Assembly: GCF_011045025.1 (NCBI RefSeq) | Contig: NZ_JAAKZX010000079.1 | Location: 1 to 39,640 of the forward strand | From: Streptomyces ureilyticus | Lineage (GTDB): Bacteria > Actinomycetota > Actinomycetes > Streptomycetales > Streptomycetaceae | DNA length: 39,640 bases | Reading direction: 5' to 3' | Shown here: one piece after another, positions 1 to 11,950 of the stretch | Layout: each line of letters begins with the position of its first letter | How positions within the stretch are numbered: position 1 is the stretch's first letter | Notes under the pieces: model-generated | Databases searched by the model: none | Seen by the model: only the letters and a program-made list of their open reading frames with translations | What the model was told of the DNA's origin: nothing | Made by a program: the position numbers and the translations under genes

Positions 1-2822
1 GGCGTGGGGCGCGGGATCCTGGGCCGGTTCCGCGGCCATGACTCCGGGAGCCCCGGGGGCTCGTCCGCGAATTCGGCTTCTCCGTAGAGCCCGTCCGCTT
101 CTCCGTAGAGCGCGTCCGTGAATTCGGCCTCTTCAGGGAGGGCATCCTCGTCGTACGGAGCGTCGTCCGGGTACAGACCATTGTCCGCATACGGGGTCTC
201 GTCGGTGAAGTCACCCTCCCCGTAAGGGGGTTCGTCCTCCTCGGGCGGAGGTGGCCAGTCCGGATCCTCGTACGGGGCTGGGGCGTCGTGAGCCGACGGG
301 TGGGCCGCCTCGTGGGGGTGCTCGGACTCCAGGTACGTCAGCACCGTTGCCGCGGCTGCTCGTCGTCGGGCCAGTGCCGCGTCGTCCAGCGGGAGGGGCC
401 AGGCGTGATCGCCGGTGGCCTCGTGAAGCGCCGGGTTCTCCTCGCCCTCTTCGGGTTCGTCCGCCCAGGCCTCGATGTCGCCGTGTCCGGCCGCGCAGTG
501 CTCGTACAGGGCCCGCAGGAAGTCGGACGGTCCGCGTGGCTTCTTCTGCGAGGGGCCCCACCAGTGGCCGGAGCCGAGGAGCAGGGAGCGGGGGCGGGTG
601 AACGTGACGTAGCCGAGGCGGAGTTCCTCGGTGTGCTGATGGTCCTTCATGGCCTCGTGGAAGGCCTTCATGCTTCTGGAGTCCCAGGCGTTGATGTCGG
701 GCAGCGTGTCGGCGTCACCGCGCAGTTCGTGGGGCAGGACCTTGCCCTGGGCGGTCCATTTCTCGCGTCCCTGGGTGCTGGGGAACGTGCCGGTGACCAG
801 TCCGGGGACCGCGACGACGTCCCACTCCAGGCCCTTGGACTTGTGGGCGGTGAGCACCTTGACGGTGTTCTCGCCGCCCGGCAGGGCATTGTCGAGGCCC
901 TTCTCGTACTGGGCGGCCGTGCGTAGGAAGCCCAGGAAGGCGAGGAGGGTGGCCTCGCCGTCGTTGGCGGCGAAGGACGCGGCGATGTCGAGGAAGTTGG
1001 ACAGGGTCTCTCGGCGGCGGGCGGCCAGGGCGTGCGGGGACGCGGAGAGTTCCACCTCCAGGCCGGTGGTGGCGAGGACTCGGTGCAGGACGTCCATCAG
1101 CGGGTCGGCCAGCGAGCGGCGAAGGTCACGCAGTTCGGTGGCGAGCCGGGCGAAGCGCACACGCGCGTCCGGTGAGAAGGGCAGCCCGTCGTCGTCCCCG
1201 TCGCCTCCCAACGGTGTCTCCAGGAAGGTGTCGAGGGCGTCCGCGAGCGAGATCACCTCGGCCGGGTCGACTCCCTCGACGGCGGCGGCGAGCCGGCGGT
1301 CCGGGTCGTCGTCGGCGCCCACGCGCGCGTGGGACACGAGAAGCCGGGCGCGGCGTCCGAGGAGGGCGAGGTCGCGGGCGCCGATGCGCCAGCGCGGGCC
1401 GGTGAGCAGGCGGACCAGGGAGGCGTTGGCACCCGGGTCCTGGAGGACCTCGCAGACGGCGACGAGGTCGGCGACTTCCGGGAGGTGCAGCAGCCCTGAG
1501 AGACCGACGACTTCGACGGGGACGTCGCGGGCGACGAGTGCGGCCTGGATCTCGGCGAAGTCGGTCGCGGTGCGGCACAGGACGGCGATCTCGCCGGGTG
1601 CCTTCCCGGTGCGTACGAGGTGGGCGATGGAGTCGGCGAGCCAGTCCAGTTCCTCGGCGTGGGTGCGCAGCAGCGCGCAGCACACCATGCCGTCGCGTTC
1701 GGCACCGGGGGCGGGACGAAGGGCCTCCACGCCCGCGTGCCGGGCGCGCAGGGGCTCCGCGAGGCCGTTGGCGAGGTCGAGGAGGCGGCCGCCGCTGCGG
1801 CGGTTCTCGCTGAGCGCCTGGCGGGTCGCGGGGCGGGCGTCGGCGTGCGCGAAGTGCTCGGGGAAGTCGTCGAGGTTGGCGACGGAGGCGCCGCGCCAGC
1901 CGTAGATCGCCTGGCAGGGGTCGCCGACGGCGGTCACGGGATGGCCGGTGCCGCCGCCGAACAGGCCCGCCAGGAGGATGCGTTGGGCGACCGACGTGTC
2001 CTGGTACTCGTCGAGCAGGACCACCCGGAACTCGTCGCGCAGGATGTCGCCGACCTCGGGCCGGGTGCGGGCGAGCGTCGCGGAAAGGGCGATCTGATCT
2101 CCGAAGTCGAGGAGGTCGCGTTCACGCTTCGCCGCCCTGTAGTGGCCCACCAGTTCGGCCAGTTCACGGCGTGCGGCGGCCGTCTCCGGGACCTTGCGCA
2201 GGTCGGCATTGGTGAGTTTGGCGCTCTCCAGATCGCGCAGCAACGCGGCGTCGTACGCGCGCAGCTGCTCGGGCCGTACGAGGTGTTCGGCGAGTTCGGA
2301 GTCGAGTGCGAGGAGGTCGCTGACCAGGTCGGGGAAGGAGCGGGTGAGCGCCGGGTAGGGCCCCGGGGCCTCGCGCAGGACGCGGGCGGCGAGCTGGTAG
2401 CGGGTGGCGTCGGCGAGGAGGCGGGCGGTGGGTTCGAGCCCGATGCGCAGGCCGTGGTCGGTCAAGAGGCGGCCCGCGAAGGCGTGGTACGTGGAGATGA
2501 CGGGCTCGCCCGGCGGATTGTCCGGGTCGATCACATCGGGGTCGGTGACGCCTGCCTTGATGAGGGCTTTCCGTACGCGCTCGGCGAGTTCGCCGGCCGC
2601 CTTGTTGGTGAACGTCAGGCCGAGGACCTGTTCGGGGGCTACTTGCCCGGTGCCGACCAGCCACACCACGCGCGCGGCCATCACCGTGGTCTTGCCGGAG
2701 CCGGCTCCGGCCACGATCACCTGCGGGGCGGGCGGTGCCGTGATGCAGGCCGTCTGCTCCGGGGTGAACGGGATGCCGAGGAGCTCCTTGAGCTGCTCGG
2801 GATCGGTGATACGGGCGGACAC
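1..2822 (-). CDS. adnB: UvrD-like helicase, probable AdnB subunit (C-terminus outside window)
   Basis: Superfamily 1 DNA helicase, 940 residues visible and still open at the window edge. From the N-terminus I see Walker A GAGSGKT (residues 39-45), motif II LLDEYQD, motif III GDPCQAIYGWRG, motif V HKSKGLEWD and a motif VI variant GYVTFTRPR. After the motor comes a very acidic Tyr/Pro/Glu-rich linker encoded by about bases 1-260. In the AdnAB family a RecB-type nuclease module follows; here it would lie outside the window. The gene follows a second helicase-nuclease on the same strand, the arrangement of adnA-adnB, whose product resects double-strand breaks before RecA loading. I recall adnAB being reported as essential in Streptomyces. 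Start GTG 2822 is chosen because a TAGCCT hexamer lies exactly 7 nt upstream (leaderless type). AdnB rather than a generic UvrD/PcrA is inferred from context. Confidence 0.85.
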   Translation of the reverse strand, partial: MSARITDPEQLKELLGIPFTPEQTACITAPPAPQVIVAGAGSGKTTVMAARVVWLVGTGQVAPEQVLGLTFTNKAAGELAERVRKALIKAGVTDPDVIDPDNPPGEPVISTYHAFAGRLLTDHGLRIGLEPTARLLADATRYQLAARVLREAPGPYPALTRSFPDLVSDLLALDSELAEHLVRPEQLRAYDAALLRDLESAKLTNADLRKVPETAAARRELAELVGHYRAAKRERDLLDFGDQIALSATLARTRPEVGDILRDEFRVVLLDEYQDTSVAQRILLAGLFGGGTGHPVTAVGDPCQAIYGWRGASVANLDDFPEHFAHADARPATRQALSENRRSGGRLLDLANGLAEPLRARHAGVEALRPAPGAERDGMVCCALLRTHAEELDWLADSIAHLVRTGKAPGEIAVLCRTATDFAEIQAALVARDVPVEVVGLSGLLHLPEVADLVAVCEVLQDPGANASLVRLLTGPRWRIGARDLALLGRRARLLVSHARVGADDDPDRRLAAAVEGVDPAEVISLADALDTFLETPLGGDGDDDGLPFSPDARVRFARLATELRDLRRSLADPLMDVLHRVLATTGLEVELSASPHALAARRRETLSNFLDIAASFAANDGEATLLAFLGFLRTAAQYEKGLDNALPGGENTVKVLTAHKSKGLEWDVVAVPGLVTGTFPSTQGREKWTAQGKVLPHELRGDADTLPDINAWDSRSMKAFHEAMKDHQHTEELRLGYVTFTRPRSLLLGSGHWWGPSQKKPRGPSDFLRALYEHCAAGHGDIEAWADEPEEGEENPALHEATGDHAWPLPLDDAALARRRAAAATVLTYLESEHPHEAAHPSAHDAPAPYEDPDWPPPPEEDEPPYGEGDFTDETPYADNGLYPDDAPYDEDALPEEAEFTDALYGEADGLYGEAEFADEPPGLPESWPRNRPRIPRPT
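76..117 (-). repeat. 21-bp tandem duplication in adnB acidic linker
   Basis: Two adjacent 21-bp units (76-96 and 97-117) differ at one base. On the coding strand they encode two copies of an Asp-x-Leu-Tyr-Gly-Glu-Ala heptad inside the acidic linker after the helicase motor. The reading frame is kept, so this is an in-frame expansion of a disordered segment. Confidence 0.85.
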
Positions 2823-2829
2823 CTCAGAG

Positions 2830-2835
2830 AGGCTA
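2830..2835 (-). promoter_or_regulatory. Candidate leaderless -10 box of adnB
   Basis: TAGCCT on the minus strand, exactly 7 nt before GTG 2822, with no Shine-Dalgarno sequence between. This fits the TANNNT-N7-start pattern of leaderless Streptomyces genes. It suggests adnB has its own promoter in the 136-bp gap after adnA. Confidence 0.5.
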
Positions 2836-2958
2836 GCCGCGGCCACTGACAGCGGGGGACGCATCGGCCGCCGGGCCGGAGGATGCGCTGGTCAGCACAC
2901 GTGGTGCGCTTTGTCACTCCCGGTCTCGCTTGACGGCTTGGCGCCTGAAGGTGCGGGC

Positions 2959-6528
<3,570 letters not shown>

Positions 6529-6637
6529 GTGGTTCGCCGGTCCTGGTGGGTGTGCTGGTTGGCTTACTGCCGCGGGTGGACGGCGGTGGCCGCGTGGTGA
6601 GGGGGATGCGCGCCGTTGACGCTACGCCCGCGAGGAC

Positions 6638-6658
6638 AGCGGAAGGAGGGCTTCCGCT
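6638..6658. terminator. Short inverted repeat between the MGMT-like gene and adnA
   Basis: AGCGGAAG (6638-6645) and CTTCCGCT (6651-6658) form an 8-bp stem with a 5-nt loop. It lies about 130 bp beyond the stop of the minus-strand MGMT-like gene and upstream of adnA, so it may terminate the former. There is no U-tract. The rest of the 257-bp gap shows no gene and must hold the adnA promoter. Confidence 0.3.
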
Positions 6659-6785
6659 TCTTCCCTCCCATCCCTCAGGGCGCTTGTGTCCCCCACATCA
6701 CGAACGTACGCCATGCCACAGACGTGCCCAGTTTCCCCCGTACGGGCCGCTGATCCCCCGTTCGGGCGTCCGATGGCGGAAGCTG

Positions 6786-7151
6786 TCAAGTGTGACGTTC
6801 CGCGCGATGCTCGCCGTCCCACCGCGCCCGCTTCATGTCGACGCGCGGCAGGTGGCCCTCGGCGGCCCTGCTCGCCTCCTTCAGAGGCGTGCCCTCCGAC
6901 CGGTAGTGGCCAAGGGCTTCCAGTTCGTGCCCCGGGAGCAGTACGCCGTCCGCACGTATGACCCGCCACCACGGGACGGCTCCTCCGTAGAGGGCCATCA
7001 CACGGCCGACCTGACGTGGCCCCGCTTCCCCGAGCCACTCGGCGACGTCTCCGTACGTCATGACGCGGCCGGGCGGGATCAGCTCGGCGACCTCAAGGAC
7101 TCGCTCCGCGTAGTCCGGCAGGGCGTCCGCCGGAAGGCTCTCCTCGCTCAT
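6786..7151 (-). CDS. Alkyltransferase-like (ATL / MGMT family) DNA-binding protein without the acceptor Cys
   Basis: 121-residue protein of the O6-alkylguanine-DNA alkyltransferase C-terminal fold. Recognisable segments are IPPGRVMTYGDVAEWLG (winged-helix DNA-binding part) and GRVMALYGG. The active-site PCHR motif is replaced by PWWRVIRADG, so the alkyl-acceptor cysteine is missing. ATL proteins bind O6-alkylguanine, flip it out and hand the lesion to nucleotide-excision repair rather than repairing it directly. A longer 170-residue reading frame exists, but its first 49 residues are unlike the family; ATG 7151 is preferred, preceded by GGGGCGG and by a possible CAGGAT -10 box 7 nt upstream. 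Transcribed divergently from the 7313 gene. The neighbouring adnAB pair gives a DNA-repair context, as in M. tuberculosis (Rv3204). Confidence 0.85.
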   Translation of the reverse strand: MSEESLPADALPDYAERVLEVAELIPPGRVMTYGDVAEWLGEAGPRQVGRVMALYGGAVPWWRVIRADGVLLPGHELEALGHYRSEGTPLKEASRAAEGHLPRVDMKRARWDGEHRAERHT

Positions 7152-7312
7152 CCGCCCCATCCTGCCGCACCCCACCGACAACGTGACGGGGCGGTGACCA
7201 GGCGTATACCTCGCCCGGGAGCGGCACTTCGGGCAGACTGTGCGCCCCCGCACTGCCCCCTGATGCCCCTCCGTGTCGGTGGGGCATGCCACCATCATGC
7301 GGGCGGTGACTG

Positions 7313-10138
7313 GTGATACGAGATCAAGAAGAGACGATGAAACAGAAGGGTGTGCACCCCGAAGAGGGAGAGGGCACCTCTGAGGTCTCGTCGCGCCCGG
7401 ACACCGGGGACGACCCGGACAAGCACACCTCGGACGTGCACAAGAAGGGCGAACACACCTCGGACGCGGACCACGCGAACAAGAAGAAGGGCGTCCCGGC
7501 CGCCGACGCCCTGGACTCCGAAGCCGACGACGCCCACTCCGAAGCGGTCGAGGGCGACGAACCGCTGCTCCCCGCGCGCGTGCACCGTCCCTCCGATCTG
7601 ATGCGCCTCCTGGTGGGCATCCTCGCGGTCGCGGTGCTGCTGGGGATCGCCGCGTTCGCGCACGGCACGACGTCGGGACTCGCCCAGGACATCAACAAGG
7701 GCACCGACGAGGCGCCCGACCTGCTGAGCGAGGTCGCGGGGCTCGCGTCGAGCATCGCGATCCTGCTGGTGCCGGTCGCCTTCGCCATCGAGCGGCTGAT
7801 CAAGCGGGACGGACTGCGTATCGCCGACGGCGTCCTGGCCGCCGTCCTCGCACACGGTGTGACGCTCGCCACCGATCTGTGGGTCGCCGAGGCCGCCCCG
7901 GACTCGATCCGGAAAGCGCTCACGCAGCCCTTGCCGCAAGACATCCACGCCCTGACCGACCCAGTGCACGGCTATCTCGCACCGGTCATCGCATACATGA
8001 CAGCGGTTGGCATGGCACGGCGACCACGCTGGCGTGCGGTGCTGTGGGTGGTGCTGCTGCTCGACGCCTTCTCCATGCTGGTCACCGGCTACACGACACC
8101 CTTCTCGATCATCCTGACGGTACTGATCGGCTGGAGCGTGGCGTACGGGACGCTGTACGCGGTCGGCTCACCGAACGTGCGGCCCACGGGGCGGACGCTG
8201 ATGGCGGGCCTGCGGCATGTCGGCTTCCATCCGGTGAGCGCCTCCCGCGAGGAGACACCGGAGTCCACCGAGGGCGGCGACCGCGGGCGGCGGTACTTCG
8301 TGACGCTGGAGGACGGCCGGCCGCTGGACGTCACGGTGGTCGACCGTGAGCAGCAGGCGCAGGGCTTCTTCTACCGCGTGTGGCGGCGTCTGACGCTGCG
8401 GGGCATCACCACGCGCCGCAGCCTCCAGTCGCTGCGCCAGGCGCTGGAGCAGGAGGCGCTTCTCGCGTACGCGGCCATCGCGGCCGGAGCCAACGCGCCC
8501 AAGCTGATCGCCACCTCCGAACTGGGCCCGGACGCCGTGATGCTCGTCTACGAGCACACCGGCGGGCGCACCCTGGACTCGCTGCCCGACGAGGAGATCA
8601 CCGACGAGCTGCTGCGCGACACATGGCATCAGGTGCAGGCGTTGCAGTCGCGGCGCATCGCGCACCGCAGGCTGGCCGGCGACGCGATTCTGGTGGATCG
8701 TTCCGGCACGGTGATCCTCACCGATCTGCGCGGCGGCGAGATCGCGGCCGGTGAGCTGCTGCTGCGCATGGACATCGCCCAGCTGGTGACCACGCTGGCC
8801 CTGCGGATCGGCGCGGAGCGTGCGGTGGCCTCGGCGGTCGAGGTGCTCGGCCCCGACACTGTGGCCGACTGCCTGCCGATGCTGCAGCCCATCGCGCTGA
8901 CGCGCGCCACGCGCGCGACGCTGCGAAAACTGGCCCGGGAGCGGGCACAGAGGGAGCGTGAGGCCGTGCTGGAGGCCTCTCGGCATGCCAGGCCGGGGCG
9001 CGCCGACGAGGAGGCCGAGGCAGCCACCGGGCCCGTCGTACTCGAAAAGCCCGACAAGAAGGCCGTACGGGCCGAGAAGCGCTCTGAGAAGCGGGCGATC
9101 GACGAGGCCCTGGATGAGGCACGCGAGGAGGACCTGCTCACCCAGATCCGCCACCAGGTGCTTCTGATCAGGCCGCAAGCGCCGGTCGAGCCGGCCCGGC
9201 TTGAGCGCATCCGGCCGCGCACGCTGATCAGCTTCATCGCCGGCGCCATCGGCGCGTACTTCCTTCTGTCGCAGCTCACGCACATCGAGTTCGGCACGCT
9301 CTTCGGCAACGCCCAGTGGGGCTGGGTAGCCGCGGCCGTGCTCTTCTCGGCGCTCAGCTACTTCGCGGCAGCCATGAGCCTGCTGGGCTTCGTGCCCGAG
9401 CGGGTGCCCTTCCTGCGGGCCGTCGCGGCGCAGGTCGCCGGGTCCTTCGTGAAGATCGTGGCGCCCGCGGCAGTGGGCGGTGTCGCCCTCAACACGCGCT
9501 TCCTGCAGCGCGCGGGAGTACGGCCGGGCCTGGCGGTTGCGAGCGTCGGTGCCTCGCAACTGTTCGGTCTGGGCAGCCACATCCTGCTGCTCCTCGCCTT
9601 CGGTTATCTGACGGGCACGGAAAAGACGCCATCGCTGTCACCGTCGCGCACGGTCATCGCGGGTCTGCTGACGGTCGCGGTACTGGTGCTGGTGATGACC
9701 TCGATTCCGTTCCTGCGGAAATTCGTCGTCACGCGCGTGCGGTCGCTTTTCGCGGGTGTCGTGCCCCGCATGCTCGACGTGCTCCAGAGACCGCAGAAGC
9801 TCATCACCGGTATCGGCGGCATGGTGCTGCTGACGGCCTGCTTCGTGATGTGCCTGGACGCGTCGATCCGGGCGTTCGGCGGCGAGAACACGCCCACGCT
9901 CAGCCTCGCCAGCGTCGCCGTCGTCTTCCTCGCCGGCAACGCGCTGGGCTCAGCCGCCCCGACGCCCGGTGGCGTGGGAGCGGTCGAGGCGACCCTCACG
10001 GTCGGCCTGATCGCCGTCGGCCTGCCCAAGGAGGTCGCGGCGCCCGCGGTGCTGCTCTACCGACTGCTCACGCTGTGGCTGCCGGTGCTGCCCGGGTGGC
10101 TGTTCTTCAACCATCTGACACGTAAGGGCGCGCTATAG
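7313..10138 (+). CDS. Membrane protein: kinase-like domain fused to YbhN/LPG-synthase-type flippase domain
   Basis: 941 residues in three parts. After a hydrophilic, charged N-terminus (about 1-95), six or so hydrophobic helices run to about residue 285. A soluble region follows that looks like a degenerate protein/aminoglycoside-kinase fold: LVYEHTGGRTL, then HRRLAGDAILVD near residue 452 (cf. the catalytic HxDLxxxNIL) and TDLRGGEIA (cf. DFG). A charged linker (about 560-625) leads to a C-terminal polytopic domain from about residue 635, including GSFVKIVAPAAVGGVALNTRFL and GNALGSAAPTPGGVGAVEATL, typical of the UPF0104/YbhN and lysylphosphatidylglycerol-synthase membrane family (lipid or polyprenyl-linked flipping). 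No GNAT-like LPG synthase domain is present, so it should not be called MprF. Start could be GTG 7313 or ATG 7337 (preceded by GAAGAG). Substrate unknown. Confidence 0.82.
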   Translation: MIRDQEETMKQKGVHPEEGEGTSEVSSRPDTGDDPDKHTSDVHKKGEHTSDADHANKKKGVPAADALDSEADDAHSEAVEGDEPLLPARVHRPSDLMRLLVGILAVAVLLGIAAFAHGTTSGLAQDINKGTDEAPDLLSEVAGLASSIAILLVPVAFAIERLIKRDGLRIADGVLAAVLAHGVTLATDLWVAEAAPDSIRKALTQPLPQDIHALTDPVHGYLAPVIAYMTAVGMARRPRWRAVLWVVLLLDAFSMLVTGYTTPFSIILTVLIGWSVAYGTLYAVGSPNVRPTGRTLMAGLRHVGFHPVSASREETPESTEGGDRGRRYFVTLEDGRPLDVTVVDREQQAQGFFYRVWRRLTLRGITTRRSLQSLRQALEQEALLAYAAIAAGANAPKLIATSELGPDAVMLVYEHTGGRTLDSLPDEEITDELLRDTWHQVQALQSRRIAHRRLAGDAILVDRSGTVILTDLRGGEIAAGELLLRMDIAQLVTTLALRIGAERAVASAVEVLGPDTVADCLPMLQPIALTRATRATLRKLARERAQREREAVLEASRHARPGRADEEAEAATGPVVLEKPDKKAVRAEKRSEKRAIDEALDEAREEDLLTQIRHQVLLIRPQAPVEPARLERIRPRTLISFIAGAIGAYFLLSQLTHIEFGTLFGNAQWGWVAAAVLFSALSYFAAAMSLLGFVPERVPFLRAVAAQVAGSFVKIVAPAAVGGVALNTRFLQRAGVRPGLAVASVGASQLFGLGSHILLLLAFGYLTGTEKTPSLSPSRTVIAGLLTVAVLVLVMTSIPFLRKFVVTRVRSLFAGVVPRMLDVLQRPQKLITGIGGMVLLTACFVMCLDASIRAFGGENTPTLSLASVAVVFLAGNALGSAAPTPGGVGAVEATLTVGLIAVGLPKEVAAPAVLLYRLLTLWLPVLPGWLFFNHLTRKGAL

Positions 10139-10149
10139 GGTCTGTCCGG

Positions 10150-10193
10150 CGGACCCGCCCTAGGCATGTCGCGGACCGGCCCTAGGCATGTCG
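10150..10193 (+). repeat. 22-bp tandem duplication just after the flippase gene
   Basis: Two adjacent 22-bp units (10150-10171, 10172-10193) differing at one base, both containing CCCTAGGCATGTCG. The array begins 12 bp after the stop codon at 10138 and lies in the leader region of the next gene. Confidence 0.9.
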
Positions 10194-10286
10194 CCCGTCA
10201 CCGACGGCCCGGACAGCACATCCCTCCCCTCACCCGCACAGCCCGCGCCCCGAGCGTCCCGTCCCCCGCGACCTCAGGATGGGAGC

Positions 10287-11834
10287 ATGCCGAATCCTTC
10301 CCGGCTGCGCGCCGCTGCCCTGGCCGCCATCCTTGTGCTGTCCGTGACAGTCGCCGGGTGCGACAGTGACGCCGGCGACAAGGACGCGGACCTGGCGGCG
10401 CAGGAGCTGAGCTGGAAGGACTGCCCGCCACCCTCCAAGGCCCAGGGAGGCGGAGAGGCCCCGTCCGCTCTGCCGAACGGCGACAAGTGGCAGTGCGCGA
10501 CGCTGAAGGTGCCCCTCGACTGGGACGAGCCCGAAGGAGACACGATCGGGCTCGCGCTGATCCGGGCGAAGACGAGCGGCGCCGAGGAGAGGCGGATCGG
10601 CTCACTGATCTTCAACTTCGGCGGACCCGGGTCCTCGGGAGTGGCCACCCTGCCCGCGTTCTCCAAGGAGTTCGCGCACCTGCGCACCCGCTACGACCTG
10701 GTCAGCTTCGACCCGCGCGGGGTCGGCCGCAGCGCGGGCGTGGAGTGTTGGAGTGACGAACAACTCGACGAGTACTTCCAGCAGGACGCCACCCCCGACA
10801 ACGCCGCCGAGCGGAGAACGCTCCTGGACGACACGAAAGCGTTTAACTCGGCCTGCGAGAAGAACTCCGGGAAGTTCCTCCCGCACGTGCGCACCTCCGA
10901 CGCCGCCCGCGATCTGGACCTGATGCGGCAGGTCCTCGACGATGACAGGCTGCACTACTTCGGCATCTCGTACGGCACCGAACTGGGCGGTGTCTACGCC
11001 CATTTGTTCCCCAAGAAGGTGGGGAGGGCCGTCTTCGACGCCGTTGTGGACCCGACGCGGAATCCGGAGGAGGGTGCGTTCGGGCAGGCCAAGGGCTTTC
11101 AGCTCGCGCTCGACAACTTCGCCGAGGACTGCACCTCGAAGCAGGACCCGTGCCCGATCGGCGACACCGCGCAGAACGTCAAGGACCGGATCGCCCGACT
11201 GCTCAAGGACCTCGACAGCCGGCCGGTCCCGGGCGTCTTCCCGCGCGAGCTGACCCAGGCCATTGCCGCCGGCGGCATCCTGCAAGCGCTCTACTCACAG
11301 GATTACTGGCAGTACCTCACTGATGGGCTCCAGCAGGCCTACGCCGGTGACGGCACGGTTCTGATGCTGCTGTCCGACGCGCTGAACGGACGGAACGAGA
11401 ACGGCGAATACAGCAACAGCGTCGCCGCCAACGTCTCCATCAACTGCGCGGACAACAAAGCGCGTTACTCGACCGCCGATGTGGAGAAGAAGCTTCCGCA
11501 GTTCCGCACGGCATCTCCCCTGTTCGGCGACTATGTGGCGTGGAGCCTGCTCGGCTGCACGGACTGGCCCGTGCCGGGAGCCGCCGACGACCCGGACGTG
11601 AGTGCCCCTGGAGCGGCGCCGATCCTGGTGATCGGCAACACCGGCGACCCCGCCACCCCATACGAGGGCGCACGCAAGATGGCGGACGAGCTGGGCAAGG
11701 GCGTCGGCGTGGAGTTGACGTACCGGGGCCAGGGGCATGGTGCGTACGGCAGCGGGAACAAGTGCGTGCGTAACGCTGTGAACAGCTATCTGCTGGACGG
11801 CAGAGTCCCGTCAACTGGGCTGGTTTGCTCATAA
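10287..11834 (+). CDS. Secreted lipoprotein alpha/beta hydrolase, tripeptidyl aminopeptidase family (paralog 1)
   Basis: 515-residue exported serine hydrolase. The N-terminus is a lipoprotein signal: basic MPNPSRLR, a hydrophobic core, lipobox VAGC. The alpha/beta hydrolase core shows the oxyanion-hole motif NFGGPGSSG, the nucleophile elbow GISYGTE, the acid in GNTGDPATPYE and the histidine in GQGHGAYG. The last part matches the TAP-like C-terminal domain, as in Streptomyces tripeptidyl aminopeptidases and SlpD/SlpE proteases that trim N-terminal tripeptides from secreted proteins. Four cysteines in the mature part may form disulfides. ATG 10287 is chosen because the signal peptide starts there; the frame remains open upstream to 10188. 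GGGAG sits directly before the ATG, and CAGGAT lies 6 nt upstream. Directly followed by a paralog in the same direction. Substrate not determinable. Confidence 0.88.
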   Translation: MPNPSRLRAAALAAILVLSVTVAGCDSDAGDKDADLAAQELSWKDCPPPSKAQGGGEAPSALPNGDKWQCATLKVPLDWDEPEGDTIGLALIRAKTSGAEERRIGSLIFNFGGPGSSGVATLPAFSKEFAHLRTRYDLVSFDPRGVGRSAGVECWSDEQLDEYFQQDATPDNAAERRTLLDDTKAFNSACEKNSGKFLPHVRTSDAARDLDLMRQVLDDDRLHYFGISYGTELGGVYAHLFPKKVGRAVFDAVVDPTRNPEEGAFGQAKGFQLALDNFAEDCTSKQDPCPIGDTAQNVKDRIARLLKDLDSRPVPGVFPRELTQAIAAGGILQALYSQDYWQYLTDGLQQAYAGDGTVLMLLSDALNGRNENGEYSNSVAANVSINCADNKARYSTADVEKKLPQFRTASPLFGDYVAWSLLGCTDWPVPGAADDPDVSAPGAAPILVIGNTGDPATPYEGARKMADELGKGVGVELTYRGQGHGAYGSGNKCVRNAVNSYLLDGRVPSTGLVCS

Positions 11835-11851
11835 AAGCGCAGGTCACAGGG

Positions 11852-11860
11852 TTATCCACA
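11852..11860 (+). promoter_or_regulatory. Perfect DnaA-box match TTATCCACA
   Basis: The 9-mer TTATCCACA equals the strongest E. coli DnaA box (R1). Streptomyces DnaA boxes usually read TTGTCCACA. It is a single copy in the 116-bp gap between the two peptidase-like genes. No second box is visible nearby, so this is not an origin. Confidence 0.4.
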
Positions 11861-11950
11861 GGCTTACACGGCTTGAATCGCCGTCTGCCTACTATGACCT
11901 GACCGTCATTCGCGGTTCGTGCGGATGACTTGCGAGGGGGTAAGGGGCAT

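Noticed and set aside
649..1905. Long plus-strand open frame over adnB
   Set aside because: It is the antisense shadow of the helicase gene; composition is Ser/Arg-rich with no domain, while the minus strand shows all helicase motifs. The same applies to 1620-2849, 2404-4209 and 4291-6600.
7295..9580. Minus-strand frames at 7295-7969 and 8168-9580
   Set aside because: Shadows of the kinase/flippase gene on the plus strand; no domain and Arg/Gly/Gln-rich composition.
7313..10138. MprF (lysylphosphatidylglycerol synthase)
   Set aside because: Only the membrane flippase-like half is present; the C-terminal aminoacyl transferase domain is missing.
11852..11860. Replication origin at the DnaA box
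   Set aside because: Only one box is visible and no dnaA, dnaN or AT-rich unwinding region is nearby.
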